Assembly: GCF_014207705.1 (NCBI RefSeq)
Contig: NZ_JACHIU010000001.1
Location: 5,386,501-5,450,500 of the forward strand
Direction of reading: 5' to 3'
DNA: 64,000 nucleotides
Origin: Sphaerisporangium rubeum
GTDB lineage: Bacteria; Actinomycetota; Actinomycetes; Streptosporangiales; Streptosporangiaceae
Shown piece after piece: positions 46,998 through 56,998 of the stretch. A model generated the notes under the pieces. That model was given only the letters and a program-made list of their open reading frames with translations, was not told where the DNA came from and did no database searches. Each line of letters opens with the position of its first letter. Position 1 is the stretch's first letter. Both the position numbers and the translations under genes were made by a program.

Positions 46998-47016
46998 GCC
47001 GAGGCCTCGCGGTCCC
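46987..47016 (-). terminator. 14-bp perfect hairpin downstream of the alpha/beta hydrolase
   Basis: GGGACCGCGAGGCC (46987-47000) pairs with GGCCTCGCGGTCCC (47003-47016) around 2 nt, 10 bp after the hydrolase stop on the minus strand. No T-tract, as is frequent in high-GC actinobacteria. Confidence 0.65.
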
Positions 47017-47025
47017 GGAAGCGGG

Positions 47026-48621
47026 TCAGGCTCCTCGGAGACCCGAAGGCATGAGGCGCAGGAGGGACTTGCTCGGCCCGGTCCCGGCGGCAAGGGCCGG
47101 AGGGATGGGACGCGGGCCCGGGGCGGCCGGGCAGGTGGCGTCGGCGCCGCGGGTGCGGGAGCGGGACGCGGGGCCCGGGAGGGTGGTGTCGCGCAGGTAG
47201 GCGGCCAGGTGTTCGTCGACGCAGGCGTTGGCTCCGAGGGACACGCCGTGGTTGCCGCCGCCTTCGACGACGAGGCGGGAGGTGGGGAAGCGGTCGCGGA
47301 CCCGGAGCGCGCCTCCGAACGGGGTGGCCGCGTCGTGGCGGGACTGCACCAGCAGTATGGGTGGCAGGCCGGCGACGTGGCCGACGCGCACCGGAGTGCC
47401 GCCGCGCTGGGGCCAGAAGGCGCACGGAGCGTTGTACCACGCGTTGGCCCAGGCCATGAACGGCGCCTTGGCGTTCACCTCGGTGGTGTCGGTCACCCAG
47501 CGCGACCAGTCGCGCGGCCACTCGGCGTCGCGGCACTGCACCGCGAGATACACCGCGTAGTTGTTCTCCGCGGCGGCGTCGTGATCGACGTGCCGCTGGT
47601 AGGCGCGCACGAGCCCGAGTGCCCGGCCGTCGCGCACATAGGAGGCGAAGGCCGACGCGAAGGCCGGCCAGACCATGTCGGTGTAGCCGCCGACGGTGAA
47701 GATGTCGTCGAGCTCGCTCGGGCCGATGACCCCGCCGGCCGGCTTGGTCGCCAGCTTGGCCCGCATGCCGTACCAGGCTGTGGAGACCTTGGCCTCGCTG
47801 CGGCCGAGGTGGTAGACGTCGTGGTGGCGGGCCACCCAGGCCAGGAAGTCGCGATGGCGCTGGTCGAAGGCGTGGTCCTGCGCGATGTTGGAGTCGTACC
47901 AGACCCCTTGCGGGTCGACCACGCTGTCGAGCACCAGCCGCTTGACCCGTTGGGGGAACAGCGTGGCGTAGACGGCGCCGAGGTAGGTGCCGTAGGAGTA
48001 ACCGAGGTAACTGATCTTTTCCTCGCCGAGCGCGCGCCGGATGACGTCCATGTCCCTGGCGGAGTTCTCGGTGGTCATGTACGGCAGCAGCCAGCCCCAC
48101 CTGGCGCCGCACGCGGCGGCGTACTCCTTGGCCTTGGCGAGCAGCGGGCCCTGGGCCGCCGTGTTCCTCGGCACCTGGTCGAGGCGCGGCGTCGCGAAGA
48201 GCTTCTTGTAGTCGACACAGCTCAGCGCGGGCTCGCTCTGACCGACGCCGCGCGGGTCGAAGCCGATGACGTCGTAGCGCGCCGCGACGTCCCTCGGCAG
48301 GGCCGCGGCGACGTACCTGGCGAGGGTGATGCCGGATGCGCCGGGGCCGCCGGGGTTGACGAGCAGCACGCCGAGGTGTGCGGCCGTGCCGGACGCGACA
48401 CCCTTGACGCGGTTGATCGCCAAGGACAGGGAAGGCCCGTCGGGCCTGGTGTGATCGAGCGGCACGCGCACCATCGCGCACTCGACCGCCGCCACCTTGA
48501 CCCCCGGACACGCACCCCACGAGACGCCGTCCCCCGGCCGCGTGGCCTGAGCCCGCGCCCCGCCGGTGAGCCCGCCGAGCAGCAGCGCCACACCGGCCAC
48601 GACACCGATAACCCGCTTCAC
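47026..48621 (-). CDS. Secreted alpha/beta hydrolase, tripeptidyl aminopeptidase (SlpD/TAP) type
   Basis: 531 aa with a signal peptide (MKRVIGVVAGVALLLGGLTG, cut after ARA). The oxyanion stretch NPGGPGASG (89-97) precedes the nucleophile Ser209 in GYSYGTYLG. The C-terminal TAP-like part has LPPILLVQSRHDAATPF (acid Asp) and EGGGNHGVSL (His). It is typical of Streptomyces-type secreted tripeptidyl aminopeptidases. The GTG at 48621 has GGGGAG 6 nt upstream. The tail after about 480 is Arg/Pro-rich and not conserved. It probably acts on extracellular peptides. Single gene with a possible operator upstream. Confidence 0.9.
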   Translation of the reverse strand: MKRVIGVVAGVALLLGGLTGGARAQATRPGDGVSWGACPGVKVAAVECAMVRVPLDHTRPDGPSLSLAINRVKGVASGTAAHLGVLLVNPGGPGASGITLARYVAAALPRDVAARYDVIGFDPRGVGQSEPALSCVDYKKLFATPRLDQVPRNTAAQGPLLAKAKEYAAACGARWGWLLPYMTTENSARDMDVIRRALGEEKISYLGYSYGTYLGAVYATLFPQRVKRLVLDSVVDPQGVWYDSNIAQDHAFDQRHRDFLAWVARHHDVYHLGRSEAKVSTAWYGMRAKLATKPAGGVIGPSELDDIFTVGGYTDMVWPAFASAFASYVRDGRALGLVRAYQRHVDHDAAAENNYAVYLAVQCRDAEWPRDWSRWVTDTTEVNAKAPFMAWANAWYNAPCAFWPQRGGTPVRVGHVAGLPPILLVQSRHDAATPFGGALRVRDRFPTSRLVVEGGGNHGVSLGANACVDEHLAAYLRDTTLPGPASRSRTRGADATCPAAPGPRPIPPALAAGTGPSKSLLRLMPSGLRGA

Positions 48622-48689
48622 CCGTCACTCCCCCACCGCCGCCGGCACCCCGCAGAGGCCTGCCGACCGGCATCGATCCATCACAGCGT

Positions 48690-48711
48690 CTTGTAGTCAT
48701 ACGACCACAAG
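48690..48711. promoter_or_regulatory. Dyad upstream of the secreted hydrolase
   Basis: CTTGTAGTC-ATAC-GACCACAAG: 9-bp arms with one mismatch, 69 bp before the hydrolase start. Plausible operator; binder unknown. Confidence 0.4.
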
Positions 48712-48840
48712 GAGTAGTGACGGCTACGCTATCACCGGCCCCGGCCTGCTCAGGCCGACCTGTGGACAGGCGGCGGGGTGCGGCCGCATCCGGCCAGGCA
48801 GGTCGGACGAGACCGGGAAAGAGTCAGGCGGGCCGGAGGG

Positions 48841-49950
48841 TCAGAGCGTGGCGCGCTGGAGCGCGACCATGGCGGCGTCGTCGCCGAGTGTGCCCCCGAC
48901 GTACGCCAGCAGGTCGGCGCGCACGTGGTCGAGCAGGTCCGCGGGCCCGTCTCCCTGCCACTTGGCGACCCGCTCGGCCAGGGGATAGAACATGCCGGCC
49001 GGGTCGCGGGCCTCCACGACCCCGTCGGTGTACAGCAGCAGCGTGTCCCCCTGTTCGAAGGGGAACATCGCCACCTGGCACGACAGGTGCGACAGCTCAC
49101 CGAGACCGAGGGGGACGGTCGGCCGCGACACGCCGAGGTAGGTGATCTCGCCGGGACGCAGGAGCAGCGGCGGCGGATGACCACAGTTGATCATGTACAG
49201 GACGGGCCGCTCGTCCGGCACCTCGAGCACCGCCGCCGTGATGAAGTTCTCGATCACGTCGGGGCACTGCGTGACGCGCTCGGCGTGCTCGGCCGCGACG
49301 CTCTCCTCCAGATGCGACACGACCTCGGCCAGCGTCCGCCGCCGCCGCGCGGCCTCACGGAACGCGCCGAGGAACTGGGCCGCGTCCGCCACCGACATCA
49401 TCCCCTTGCCCCGCACGTCCCCGATCACCAGCCGTATCCCGGAGGGGGTCCGGACCGCGGCGTACAGATCTCCCCCGATCTGGGCCTCCTCCTCGGCCGC
49501 CAGGTAGATCGAGGCCACCCGCAGCGGTCCGAGCCGGTCCGGCAGCGGCCGCAGCAGTGCGTGCTGCGCGGCCTCCGACACCGACCGCACCCGGATCAGC
49601 TCCTGTTTGTGCCGGTCGCGTACGTAGGAGTACACGACGAGGAACACCGTCACCACGATCAGCGCCAGCAGCTCTCCTCGCGTCATGAGCGTGCCGATGA
49701 GGTTGTTGAGCAGGTCGAGCATCAGGTGGGCCACGATGGCCAGACCGCCGACCAGCGCGGTGAGCCGCGGACCGGCGAACGACGCGGTGATCGCCGGTGC
49801 CGTCACCAGCAGTGATGTCAGGCGCACCTCACGCGGCGTCACCAGCTCCAGCACGGTGATCAACAGGATCAGCGCGAGCGGGATCACCACCAGAGCGTGG
49901 CTCGACCGCCACACCGGGTGCTTGCCTGGCATGCGAACCCGGGGCCGCAC
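48841..49950 (-). CDS. Membrane PP2C-type (SpoIIE-like) protein phosphatase
   Basis: 369 aa. Several membrane spans lie in the first 105 residues (VVIPLALILLITVLEL, LLVTAPAITASF, VGGLAIVAHLMLDLL, LLALIVVTVFLVVYSYV). The cytosolic SpoIIE/PP2C domain follows, with IGGDLYAAV, VIGDVRGKGMMS and the metal Asp set ending LYTDGVVEARD and LGDDAAMVAL. Such proteins dephosphorylate anti-anti-sigma factors. The GTG at 49950 lies very close to AGGAAAG; the ATG at 49932 is a possible alternative start. The RsbW-like proteins elsewhere in the window could act in the same kind of switch, but no STAS partner is seen here. Confidence 0.88.
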   Translation of the reverse strand: MRPRVRMPGKHPVWRSSHALVVIPLALILLITVLELVTPREVRLTSLLVTAPAITASFAGPRLTALVGGLAIVAHLMLDLLNNLIGTLMTRGELLALIVVTVFLVVYSYVRDRHKQELIRVRSVSEAAQHALLRPLPDRLGPLRVASIYLAAEEEAQIGGDLYAAVRTPSGIRLVIGDVRGKGMMSVADAAQFLGAFREAARRRRTLAEVVSHLEESVAAEHAERVTQCPDVIENFITAAVLEVPDERPVLYMINCGHPPPLLLRPGEITYLGVSRPTVPLGLGELSHLSCQVAMFPFEQGDTLLLYTDGVVEARDPAGMFYPLAERVAKWQGDGPADLLDHVRADLLAYVGGTLGDDAAMVALQRATL

Positions 49951-50254
49951 CTTTCCTGCTTACACCCCCCGCATGTCGCGCAGGAAGACCGTTTCCGCCA
50001 AATCGGTCAAAGTGCACGAAACGCACATAACACGACAGAGGGTATGCGACTGCGACCATAGCCGTCAGTACAGGGGCACGGCGGGTGTCCGATGCCGGGG
50101 ACCCATCCCCGTACGCGGCGTGTTCTCCGCTCCGATCGGCCACCTCCGGCCGGCGGACGGCACGCGCACGAGTGGACCGTCTGCGGCCATGGCCGGCGAC
50201 GACCTGAGGGCCCGGACCGGCCACCGCCGGTGATCGGAAAGCCGGCTCAGCGGG
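49951..50254. other. Intergenic region between phosphatase and ispG
   Basis: 304 bp. No ORF I would support. A small dyad GGGGA-CCCA-TCCCC lies at 50097-50110. On the minus strand a TTGACC near 50005-50010 could be the -35 box of the phosphatase gene, but I cannot place a good -10. Confidence 0.45.
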
Positions 50255-51418
50255 TCAACTGACGACGACCTGGGGGCCGGGGCCGTCCTCGGTGTCCAGG
50301 TCGGTACCCATCTCGTCGGCGAGGCGCATGGCCTCCTCGATGAGGGTCTCCACGATCTGGGACTCGGGGACGGTCTTGACGACCTTTCCCTTGACGAAGA
50401 TCTGGCCCTTGCCGTTACCGGACGCGACGCCGAGGTCGGCCTCGCGGGCCTCGCCGGGACCGTTGACGACACAGCCCATGACGGCGACGCGCAGCGGCAC
50501 CGGCAGGCCGTCCAGGCCCGCTTGGACGCGCTGGGCCAAGGTGTACACGTCGACCTGCGCGCGGCCGCACGAGGGGCAGGACACGATCTCCAGGCCGCGC
50601 TTGCGGAGGTTGAGGGACTCAAGGATCGCGATGCCGACCTTGACCTCCTCGACCGGCGGGGCCGACAGCGACACCCTGATGGTGTCGCCGATGCCCTCGG
50701 CGAGCAGCGCGCCGAACGCCACGGCTGACTTGACCGTGCCCTGGAACGCGGGCCCGGCCTCGGTGACCCCGAGGTGCAGGGGGTAGTCGCAGCGCGCGGC
50801 CAGCAGGCGGTAGGCCTGGACCATGACCACGGGGTCGTGGTGCTTGACGGAGATCTTGAGGTCGGTGAAGCCGTGCTCCTCGAACAGCGAGCACTCCCAC
50901 AACGCCGACTCCACCAGCGCCTCGGGGGTGGCCTTGCCGTACTTGGCCATGAGCCGCTCGTCCAGCGACCCGGCGTTGACGCCGATGCGGATCGGCACAC
51001 CGGCCTGGCCGGCCTCGCGCGCGATCTCGGCGACCTTGTCGTCGAACCGCTTGATGTTGCCGGGGTTGACCCGGACCGCCGCGCACCCGGCCTCGATGGC
51101 CTGGAAGACGTACCGCGGCTGGAAGTGGATGTCGGCGATCACCGGGATCTGCGACTTGCGCGCGATGATCGGCAGCGCCTCGGCGTCGTCGTTGGACGGC
51201 ACGGCGACCCGCACGATCTGGCAGCCGGAGGCGGTCAGCTCCGCGATCTGCTGCAACGTGGCGTTGACGTCGGCGGTCACCGTGGTGGTCATCGACTGCA
51301 CCGACACCGGCGCGTCACCGCCGACGGGCACCGAGCCCACCATGATCTGCCGGGTGACCCGCCGCTCGGCGATCGGCTTGGTCCGGATCGACGGAATCCC
51401 CAGATCAACAGATGTCAT
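50255..51418 (-). CDS. ispG: 4-hydroxy-3-methylbut-2-en-1-yl diphosphate synthase (flavodoxin)
   Basis: Sixth step of the MEP isoprenoid pathway: MEcPP to HMBPP on a 4Fe-4S cluster. The TIM barrel starts [19 protein letters not shown] (as [17 protein letters not shown]), and the cluster Cys residues are in SCPSCGR and [10 protein letters not shown]. 387 aa. The ATG at 51418 ([10 protein letters not shown]) matches family starts and follows GGAAA; a GTG at 51448 is possible. It lies 145 bp after dxr on the same strand, without the M50 metalloprotease gene that usually stands between them. Confidence 0.95.
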   Translation of the reverse strand: MTSVDLGIPSIRTKPIAERRVTRQIMVGSVPVGGDAPVSVQSMTTTVTADVNATLQQIAELTASGCQIVRVAVPSNDDAEALPIIARKSQIPVIADIHFQPRYVFQAIEAGCAAVRVNPGNIKRFDDKVAEIAREAGQAGVPIRIGVNAGSLDERLMAKYGKATPEALVESALWECSLFEEHGFTDLKISVKHHDPVVMVQAYRLLAARCDYPLHLGVTEAGPAFQGTVKSAVAFGALLAEGIGDTIRVSLSAPPVEEVKVGIAILESLNLRKRGLEIVSCPSCGRAQVDVYTLAQRVQAGLDGLPVPLRVAVMGCVVNGPGEAREADLGVASGNGKGQIFVKGKVVKTVPESQIVETLIEEAMRLADEMGTDLDTEDGPGPQVVVS

Positions 51419-51562
51419 ATTTTCCAGCACCTTGGTGTTCGGCGACACGCTGAGACGTCCCCAGTCTAGGTACCCCACCGGACCGGACGACGCCGGAACC
51501 CCGCCGACCCGGCCGATTCAGGCCACCGCGCGCTCCCGGCGGCACGGCCCGCGCACGCTCGC

Positions 51563-52774
51563 TCACGGCACCACCAGTTCACCGGCACGGGCCCGTGCCC
51601 AGGCGTCCGCCGCGAGCACCTCGGCGACCGAGTCGGCGGGGGTGACCGTGTGCTCCCCCACGACCGCCGCCACGGTGTCCACGATGCCGGTGAACGGCAG
51701 CCGGCCGGCGAGGAACGCCGCGACGCACACCTCGTTGGCCGCGTTGTACACGGCAGGCGCGGTGCCTCCCTGGGTGCCGACGTGCCGCGCGAGCGCGACG
51801 GAGGGGAACGCCTCCTCGTCCAGCGGCTCGAACGTCCAGGTGTGCGCGACGGTCCAGTCGACCGGCCGCGCCGCTCCGGCGACGCGCTCGGGCCAGCCGA
51901 GGGTGAGCGAGATCGGCAGCCGCATGTCCGGCGGGCTCGCCTGCGCCACGGTGGAGCCGTCGACGAACTCGACCATGGAGTGGATCACCGACTGCGGGTG
52001 GACGACCACGGTGATGCGGTCGAAGGGGATGTCGAACAGCAGGCTGGCCTCGATGACCTCAAGGCCCTTGTTGACCAGCGTCGCGGAGTTCAGCGTGATC
52101 ATCGTGCCCATGTCCCACGTGGGGTGGCGCAGCGCCTGCTCGGGGGTCACGTCGGCGAGCTCCTCACGCCTGCGGCCGCGGAACGGCCCCCCGCTCGCGG
52201 TGACGACGAGCCGCCGCACCGCCTCGGGGTCGTAGCCGGCCGGCCCGGAGGCCCACAGGCACTGAGCGAGCGCGGAGTGCTCGGAGTCGACCGGCAGCAG
52301 GCGTCCCGGCCCCGCGAGCCGCTTCACCAGCGGTCCGCCGATGATCAGCGACTCCTTGTTGGCCAGCGCGAGCACCCGTCCCGCTTCGAGCGCCGCGAGC
52401 GTGGAGGTGAGCCCGACCGCTCCGGTGATGCCGTTCAGCACGACGTCACAGGGCCACGCGGCGACCTCTGCGACCCCCTCGGCCCCGGCGAGCACCCGCA
52501 CCGACCCCCCGACCGCGTCGCGCACGGCCGCCACGCATCCCTCGTCGGCGACGGCGACCACCTCGGGACGGAACCGCTCCACCTGCCGGGCCAGCAGCTC
52601 GGTCCGGCCGCCACCGGCGACGAGCCCGGCGACGCGGAACCGCTCGGGCTCGCGCGCGATGACGTCGAGCGCCTGCGTGCCGATGGAACCGGTGGAGCCG
52701 AGCACGACGACGGCTCTCGGACCGGAGGGGACGGCACCGGCGAGCGCGCCGGGTGCGGCGAGTGGCGTCTGCAT
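51563..52774 (-). CDS. dxr: 1-deoxy-D-xylulose-5-phosphate reductoisomerase
   Basis: Second step of the MEP pathway: DXP to MEP with NADPH. The NADPH motif [16 protein letters not shown] lies near residues 22-37, [13 protein letters not shown] is in the middle, and [14 protein letters not shown] is the metal/substrate loop. 403 aa. ATG at 52774; another in-frame ATG three codons upstream is possible, and neither has a strong ribosome site. The open frame continues far upstream but is not coding-like. Forms the MEP pair with ispG. Confidence 0.95.
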   Translation of the reverse strand: MQTPLAAPGALAGAVPSGPRAVVVLGSTGSIGTQALDVIAREPERFRVAGLVAGGGRTELLARQVERFRPEVVAVADEGCVAAVRDAVGGSVRVLAGAEGVAEVAAWPCDVVLNGITGAVGLTSTLAALEAGRVLALANKESLIIGGPLVKRLAGPGRLLPVDSEHSALAQCLWASGPAGYDPEAVRRLVVTASGGPFRGRRREELADVTPEQALRHPTWDMGTMITLNSATLVNKGLEVIEASLLFDIPFDRITVVVHPQSVIHSMVEFVDGSTVAQASPPDMRLPISLTLGWPERVAGAARPVDWTVAHTWTFEPLDEEAFPSVALARHVGTQGGTAPAVYNAANEVCVAAFLAGRLPFTGIVDTVAAVVGEHTVTPADSVAEVLAADAWARARAGELVVP

Positions 52775-53105
52775 GCCACCCATTATCCCGTCAGGCCCGC
52801 CGTGCCGTCCCGTCCAGGAGCGGCACCCCACCGATTCCCTTAGCCCCGTCCGCGTGCGGCCCCGCCGGTACGCGTCCGCGTCACCACAGCGACGGGTGAG
52901 AAACCAGCAGATAAATGCCCGAATCCCGTCATATCCGTCTCGGCGAATCACGAGAAATGCGGCGATAGACCCAACTACGGTCCCCCGACAGGACATGGCC
53001 CCGACCCCACCCCCGGGACCGGCACGGGACGACGTGCCGTGCGCGCCGACGCGCGCACGCGCGAACACGTCCCCGCCGAGCAAACCCCACAGCACGGAGG
53101 ACCGA
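52775..53105. other. Divergent intergenic region dxr / protease
   Basis: 331 bp between dxr and the first protease gene. No ORF supported. An inverted TCTCG (52938-52942) / CGAGA (52951-52955) and a stretch of alternating GC near 53041-53065 are the only structures seen. Promoters for both genes are expected here. Confidence 0.5.
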
Positions 53106-54218
53106 ATGCACCCGAAGACTCGACGCCTGCTCCCCGTCGCCGCCGTCGTACCGATCGCGGCCGCAGGCGTCCTGCTGACCGCCCCCGCCTCCGGTGACAG
53201 CGCGGCCAGGCCGGCCCTTCCCCGCCCCATCGTCCACGACGCCGCGGACACCAAGGTGGAGCAGCGGGACGTCAAGCACTACTGGACCGCCGCCAAGATG
53301 GCCGCCGCCAAGCCGCTGATCCTCACCAGGAACCGCAACGGCCGCACCACCGCCGCGCCGAGCACCGGCGGCAAGGCCGTCATGATCAAGCCGGTGGCCC
53401 CGGCCGCCGTACGCCGCGCCGCGGCCGCCGCCGACGAGCCGACCCCGGCCCCCTCCCCCAGCGAGTCACCCACCGCGACCCCCACACCGTCCCCCAGTCC
53501 GTCCCCGTCGGCCCCCCTGCTCGCCTCACGCTCCTCAGGCGGCGCCCCCTGGACCGGCGGCGGCGCCATCGTGCGCACCGAGGGACGGGTGTTCTTCACC
53601 TACCAGGGCCGTACGGCGTCGTGCTCGGGCACCGCGGTGAGCAGCGCCAACAAGAGCGTCGTCGTCACCGCCGGCCACTGCGTCAAGCTCGGCGGCGCCT
53701 TCCACACCAACTGGGTCTTCGTCCCCGGCTACAACGCCGGCAGCCGCCCCCACGGCACGTGGGTGGCCACCAGCCTGCTCACCACGCCGCAGTGGAACTC
53801 CAGTGAGGACATGAACTACGACATGGCCGCGGCCGTCGTCGCACCCCTCGACGGCAAGCGCCTGGTGGACGTGGTCGGCGGCCAGGGTGTGGCGTTCAAC
53901 CAGGGCCGCAGGAAGCAGATGTACGCCTTCGGCTACCCGGCGGCCAGCCCCTACGACGGCTCCCGGCTGACCTACTGCAGCGGCAGGGCCTTCGACGACT
54001 TCCTGTTGTCCAGCGACCACGGGCTCACGTGCGACATGACGGGTGGCTCCAGCGGCGGCGGGTGGTTCGTCAACTTCAACGAGAGCACCGGCACCGGCAC
54101 GGTCAACTCGGTGAACAGCTTCAAGTACAACTTCGCGTCCTACTGGATGTTCGGCCCCTACTTCGGCAACGAGGCGCAGGCCGTCTACAACGCCGCGCAG
54201 AACGAGAACGTCACCTGA
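53106..54218 (+). CDS. Secreted trypsin-like serine protease, first of a tandem pair
   Basis: 370 aa. Signal peptide ([21 protein letters not shown]; cleavage around ASG-DS), a pro-region, a Ser/Pro/Thr-rich linker (112-136), then a chymotrypsin-fold domain with His191 (TAGHC), Asp239 (NYDMAAAVV) and Ser316 (GGSSGGG). Cysteines 173/192 and 291/309 form the two expected disulfides. Closest in style to glutamyl-endopeptidase-like S1 proteins. GGAGG stands 5-6 nt before the ATG. The next gene is a paralogue 60 bp downstream. Specificity not readable. Confidence 0.9.
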   Translation: MHPKTRRLLPVAAVVPIAAAGVLLTAPASGDSAARPALPRPIVHDAADTKVEQRDVKHYWTAAKMAAAKPLILTRNRNGRTTAAPSTGGKAVMIKPVAPAAVRRAAAAADEPTPAPSPSESPTATPTPSPSPSPSAPLLASRSSGGAPWTGGGAIVRTEGRVFFTYQGRTASCSGTAVSSANKSVVVTAGHCVKLGGAFHTNWVFVPGYNAGSRPHGTWVATSLLTTPQWNSSEDMNYDMAAAVVAPLDGKRLVDVVGGQGVAFNQGRRKQMYAFGYPAASPYDGSRLTYCSGRAFDDFLLSSDHGLTCDMTGGSSGGGWFVNFNESTGTGTVNSVNSFKYNFASYWMFGPYFGNEAQAVYNAAQNENVT

Positions 54219-54278
54219 CCCTGCGGATTTACCGAAAGCGTCGGCGTGGACACTCTCGGTAGTCCAGACTCGGGAGCC

Positions 54279-55259
54279 ATGACCCCGATCCTTCCGCTGA
54301 TCTCCACCGTGCCGCTCGTCGCCGGGCTGCTGGCGGCCGTCCCCGCGGATCAGGACCCGGCCCTCCACGGCGGCGGCACCGGCCGGGGGGCCGGCCAGGT
54401 GGCTCCCCGGCGTGTGGTGGCCGAGCACACCGCGGCCGCCACGACCGCCGACCTGCGCCGCGCTCTCGGTTACTGGACCCCCGAGCGCATGGCCCGCGCG
54501 CTCCCCGCCACTCTGCTCGACGTGCCACGCGCGGCGCTGCTGCCGCCGGCGCCGCCGCGGCGCCTGGCCAAGCCGGTGACCAAAGGGTCGCGCTGGGCCG
54601 CCGGCGGAGCGGTGTCGCGCACCACGGGGCGGGTCTTCCTCACGATGCGCGGCTCCGACTACGTCTGCTCGGCCGGAGCGGTGCGCAGCCGCAACATGGA
54701 TGTCGTCGTCACCGCCGGCCACTGCGTCAAGGACGGCACGGGTGCGTGGGCACGCAACTGGACGTTCGTCCCCGGGTACGACGAGGGGCGGCGGCCGTAC
54801 GGCGCCTTCACCGCGCGCCGCATGTTCGTCCCCGAGCCATGGTCGGCCAAGGCCGACGACAGTTACGACCTCGCCATGGTGGCCGTCGCGCCGTCGGAGG
54901 GGCGGCACCTCGCCGAGGTGGTCGGCGGCCAGGACATCGCGTTCAACCGGCCGCGCGGCACCCGCACGTTCGGGTTCGGCTTCCCCGCCGACGCGCCGTA
55001 CGACGGCCGGCATCTGGTCTACTGCGCGGGCGACCCGCACGCGGACCCCCACCGGCAGACCCGTGACCAAGGCATCCGCTGCGACCTGACCGCCGGGTCG
55101 AGCGGCGGTCCCTGGCTCAGCTCCTTCGATCCCGCCACCGGCAGAGGCGTGGTGACATCGGTCAGCAGCTTCAAGTACAGCGACGACGCCACCACCATGT
55201 ACGGCCCCTACTTCGGCGACCACGCGAGCAAACTGTTCGAGGCGGCCCAGAGTGCCTGA
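54279..55259 (+). CDS. Secreted trypsin-like serine protease, second of a tandem pair
   Basis: About 326 aa, same plan as the gene before it but with a shorter pro-region and no Ser/Pro linker. Triad His148 (TAGHC), Asp197 (SYDLAMVAV), Ser275 (GSSGGPW). The stretches FVPGYxxGxRPxG, VVGGQxxAFN and YDGxxLxYC are shared with the first protease, and both end near KY..YGPYFG, so the pair arose by duplication. The start is uncertain: the ATG at 54279 gives the hydrophobic leader PLISTVPLVAGLLAAV; a GTG at 54246 is possible. The leader lacks basic residues, so export is probable rather than sure. Confidence 0.85.
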   Translation: MTPILPLISTVPLVAGLLAAVPADQDPALHGGGTGRGAGQVAPRRVVAEHTAAATTADLRRALGYWTPERMARALPATLLDVPRAALLPPAPPRRLAKPVTKGSRWAAGGAVSRTTGRVFLTMRGSDYVCSAGAVRSRNMDVVVTAGHCVKDGTGAWARNWTFVPGYDEGRRPYGAFTARRMFVPEPWSAKADDSYDLAMVAVAPSEGRHLAEVVGGQDIAFNRPRGTRTFGFGFPADAPYDGRHLVYCAGDPHADPHRQTRDQGIRCDLTAGSSGGPWLSSFDPATGRGVVTSVSSFKYSDDATTMYGPYFGDHASKLFEAAQSA

Positions 55260-55344
55260 GCCACCCCCCACCGCACCTGTGCTCATCGGAACCGTGCGGC
55301 CACGCGGCCGCCGGGTCCTGCCGCAGGAGCCGGCACGCGGGTCC

Positions 55345-56772
55345 CTACAAGGCCAGCCCGGTGAGCACCATCACCTTCTCGTAGGTGTAGTCCTCCATGG
55401 CCGACCGCAGCCCCTCGCGTCCGACACCCGACTCCTTCAAGCCGCCGTACGGCATCTGGTCGGCCCGGTACGACGGCACGTCCCCGATGATCACCCCGCC
55501 GACCTCCAGCTCCTTGGCCGCACGGAAGGCCACCCCGATGTCCCGGGTGAACACCCCCGCCTGCAGGCCGTACCTCGAGTCGTTGGCCGTCGCGAGCGCC
55601 TCGTCCACCGAGGCCACCGGCTGGAGCACCATCACCGGCCCGAAGACCTCCTCGCACACCACCTTGGCGTCCGCCGGCACGTCGGCGAGCACGGCGGGAG
55701 CGAGCGTCGCGCCGTCCCTGCCGCCGCCGGTGAGCACCCGCGCGCCGCCGGCCACGGCCTCGGCGATCCACCGCTCCACCCGCTCGGCCGCCTCGACCGA
55801 CACCAGCGGCCCCACCTGCGTCTTGTCGTCGGCCGGGTCACCGACCACCAGGCTCTCCACCGCCGCGACCAGCTTGGCGGTGAACTCCTCGCGCACCGGC
55901 TCCTCCACGATCACCCGCTGCACGGCGATGCAGCTCTGGCCCGCCTGGTAGTTCGAGAACAGCGCGATCCGGGTCGCGGCCCAGTCGAGGTCGGCGTCGG
56001 CGAGCACCACCGCCGCGGCGTTGCCGCCGAGTTCCAGGGTGACGTGCTTGCGCGGCACCTGGTCCTTCAGTGCGAAGCCGACCGGCCCGGACCCGGTGAA
56101 GGACACCACCGGCAGCCGCGGGTCGTCCACGAGCGCTCCGGCCCGGTCGTTCGGCACCGGCAGGATCGAGAACATCCCGGCGGGCAGGCCGGTCTCGGCG
56201 AGCAGTTCGCCGAGCAGCAGCGCCGACAGCGGCGTGGCAGGCGCGGGCTTGACCACCACGGGAGCGCCGACCGCGATGGCCGGGGCCACCTTGTGCGCCA
56301 CCAGGTTGAGCGGGAAGTTGAACGGCGTGATGGCCAGCACGGGCCCGTACGGCTGCCGCGACACGTAGGCGAGCCGGCCGGCCGCGGCGGGCTCGGTGTC
56401 CAGCCGCTGCGCGACCCCGCTGAACCTGCGGGTCTCCTCGGCGGCGAACCGGAACGTCGACACCGCGCGGGCCACCTCGCCGCGGGCCCAGAAGATCGGC
56501 TTGCCGTTCTCCGCGCTGATCAGCCTCGCGATCTCCTCGGCGCGCTCGGCCAGCCGCCGCGAGACCTGGGCCAGCGCCTCGGCTCGCACGTGGATCGGCA
56601 GGCCGGCGGCCTCCTTGCGCACGGCGTGCGCGGCGGCCACCGCCTCCTCCACCTGTCCGGCGGCCGGCACCGACGCGACGCCGACGACCCGGCCGTCGTG
56701 CGGGTTGGTCACCGTGAGTTCGGCGTCACCGGTCGCAGGCGACCCGGCGAGCCAGAAGGGGCTTACGTCCAT
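55345..56772 (-). CDS. NAD(P)-dependent aldehyde dehydrogenase
   Basis: 475 aa ALDH. Catalytic Cys281 (AGQSCIAVQ), general base Glu247 (TLELGGN), and the cofactor region ITPFNFPLNLVAHKVAPAI (148-166, in part). The ITPFNFPLN form and the overall length fit succinate-semialdehyde or glyceraldehyde-type dehydrogenases; the exact aldehyde is not certain. It starts at the ATG 56772 (MDVSPFWLAG), with a GTG 39 bp upstream as an alternative. It lies close to gabT and mmsA, so oxidation of an amino-acid-derived semialdehyde is a reasonable inference. Confidence 0.88.
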   Translation of the reverse strand: MDVSPFWLAGSPATGDAELTVTNPHDGRVVGVASVPAAGQVEEAVAAAHAVRKEAAGLPIHVRAEALAQVSRRLAERAEEIARLISAENGKPIFWARGEVARAVSTFRFAAEETRRFSGVAQRLDTEPAAAGRLAYVSRQPYGPVLAITPFNFPLNLVAHKVAPAIAVGAPVVVKPAPATPLSALLLGELLAETGLPAGMFSILPVPNDRAGALVDDPRLPVVSFTGSGPVGFALKDQVPRKHVTLELGGNAAAVVLADADLDWAATRIALFSNYQAGQSCIAVQRVIVEEPVREEFTAKLVAAVESLVVGDPADDKTQVGPLVSVEAAERVERWIAEAVAGGARVLTGGGRDGATLAPAVLADVPADAKVVCEEVFGPVMVLQPVASVDEALATANDSRYGLQAGVFTRDIGVAFRAAKELEVGGVIIGDVPSYRADQMPYGGLKESGVGREGLRSAMEDYTYEKVMVLTGLAL

Positions 56773-56998
56773 GCTTCCGACCGTATGCCAGGACGCTTGA
56801 GGCGGTGCCACTCCAGTGCGGACAAGCTCCGCAGGCGACCGCTACAACGCGCATAAGGCATCCTCTTTCCCTTTTTTGTAACAGACATGCCGCGAATTGT
56901 GGATGATTCATTGCTGAGCGGTTTGAAGCTCTTGTCGCTTGGTTAAGTCACCATGCGGGTCCGCGCGGGACCCTCGTGGAGAAGGGGTCAGGTCTCTC

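Noticed and set aside
46825-48696. Plus-strand ORF opposite the secreted hydrolase
   Set aside because: The minus-strand gene has a signal peptide and catalytic motifs; the plus frame is low-complexity.
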